Source of the DNA: Caldifarciminota bacterium
GTDB taxonomy: Bacteria > Hydrothermota > Tepidihabitantia > Tepidihabitantales > CAIPLT01
Direction: 5' to 3'
Assembly (NCBI GenBank): GCA_025061975.1
Contig: JANXBB010000179.1
Coordinates: forward strand, 1-7,123
DNA length: 7,123 nucleotides
A model generated the notes under the pieces. That model was given only the letters and a program-made list of their open reading frames with translations, was not told the DNA's origin and did not search any database. The translations under genes were made by a program, and so were the position numbers. Below, piece by piece: positions 6,729 through 7,123 of this stretch; the stretch's first letter is position 1; each line of letters starts with the position of its first letter.

Positions 6729-7123
6729 AGTTTGGTAAATATTTGAGTTTTCTTTTATTTTTAACATTAATTAGCACTTGCGAACATCCTCAAGAACAAA
6801 TTCCACTTTATAAAATCGTGGCTCAAGTTCCTAATCCCGGTTATCCTCAAGCTATAGTTGTCGACTCAAGCTATGCTTATGTGGCCTCGGGTCAAGCGGG
6901 CTTGGTAATTTATGATATAAGTAACCCCGAAACACCAGAATTAATCGCTCATTGGCTTGATACTTTGTATTCTGTTTTTGGAGTTACTGTGCACGATCGC
7001 TATGCTTTTCTCGCGTCAGGGAAAACTATTTTTAATATTGTCGACATCAGCCGTATCGATAGCATTAAATTAGTAAATGAAATAAATTTTGCCTGGATTG
7101 CTGCATATGGTTACGATGTTTTT
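6725..7123 (+). CDS. LVIVD-repeat lipoprotein, 3' partial
   Basis: The frame starts at an ATG that overlaps the upstream stop as ATGA (four-base overlap), with AAGAGG (6712-6717) seven bases before it. It stays open to the window end, giving 133 residues. The N-terminus is a lipoprotein signal: hydrophobic residues 7-16 and a lipobox-like LISTC with cysteine at residue 19. Threonine just before the cysteine is unusual by Escherichia coli rules. The mature part contains repeats of the LVIVD type (YVASGQAGLVIYDISNPETP at about 52-71, then a second copy ending FNIVDIS near 104-110). These are known to build beta-propellers in secreted and surface proteins. Membrane anchoring is predicted; which membrane and which face cannot be told. 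Its position as the sixth gene of the operon suggests a role at the cell envelope linked to the polymer, possibly binding the barrel or the polymer. Confidence 0.8.
   Translation, partial: MKFGKYLSFLLFLTLISTCEHPQEQIPLYKIVAQVPNPGYPQAIVVDSSYAYVASGQAGLVIYDISNPETPELIAHWLDTLYSVFGVTVHDRYAFLASGKTIFNIVDISRIDSIKLVNEINFAWIAAYGYDVF

Overview
The window is an AT-rich stretch with every confident gene on the + strand. It suggests a Gram-negative, double-membraned bacterium of the FCB / candidate-division type. The reasons are a protein ending in a type IX secretion (Por) / FlgD-like C-terminal sorting domain, a repeat-rich surface protein of a style I associate with candidate phyla such as WOR-3/Stahlbacteria, a predicted outer-membrane beta-barrel, and a lipoprotein with LVIVD-type repeats. 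The phylum assignment is inference from style and cannot be proved from this window.

Region 1 (1-1641) holds two probably secreted surface proteins. The first is cut off at its 5' end by the window edge. It has a stalk-like part (two copies of a 26-residue 'DGTI' repeat), then nine consecutive ten-residue repeats, then a globular C-terminal domain. Six bases later comes a small protein with a signal peptide, a short repeat-like motif ending in GFW, and a Por-type C-terminal sorting domain.

Region 2 (1642-2048) is non-coding on the + strand. It contains a short minus-strand reading frame that may be a gene remnant, a small GC-rich patch, and a textbook sigma-70-type promoter (TTGACA, 16-bp spacer, TATAAT) whose predicted start site lies only a few bases before the ATG of pgsB.

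Region 3 (2049-7123, continuing past the window) is a tightly packed operon. It runs pgsB (Mur-ligase-like poly-gamma-glutamate synthase subunit), pgsC (membrane partner), a pgsW-like 'poly-gamma-glutamate system protein' (two membrane anchors around a large, probably periplasmic domain), a secreted protein made of two tandem copies of one beta-rich domain, a predicted outer-membrane beta-barrel, and the start of an LVIVD-repeat lipoprotein. Gaps are 14, 13 and 11 bases, followed by overlaps of 8 and 4 bases, which implies co-transcription and translational coupling.

The most interesting reading is that this is a poly-gamma-glutamate (or related poly-amino-acid) synthesis and export system adapted to a two-membrane cell. 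PgsB and PgsC make the polymer, PgsW stands in for the absent PgsA/CapA at the periplasmic face, and the duplicated beta-protein, the barrel and the lipoprotein are candidate parts of a route across the periplasm and outer membrane. The PgsB and PgsC calls are strong; the export role of the last three genes is inference from operon position and predicted localisation.
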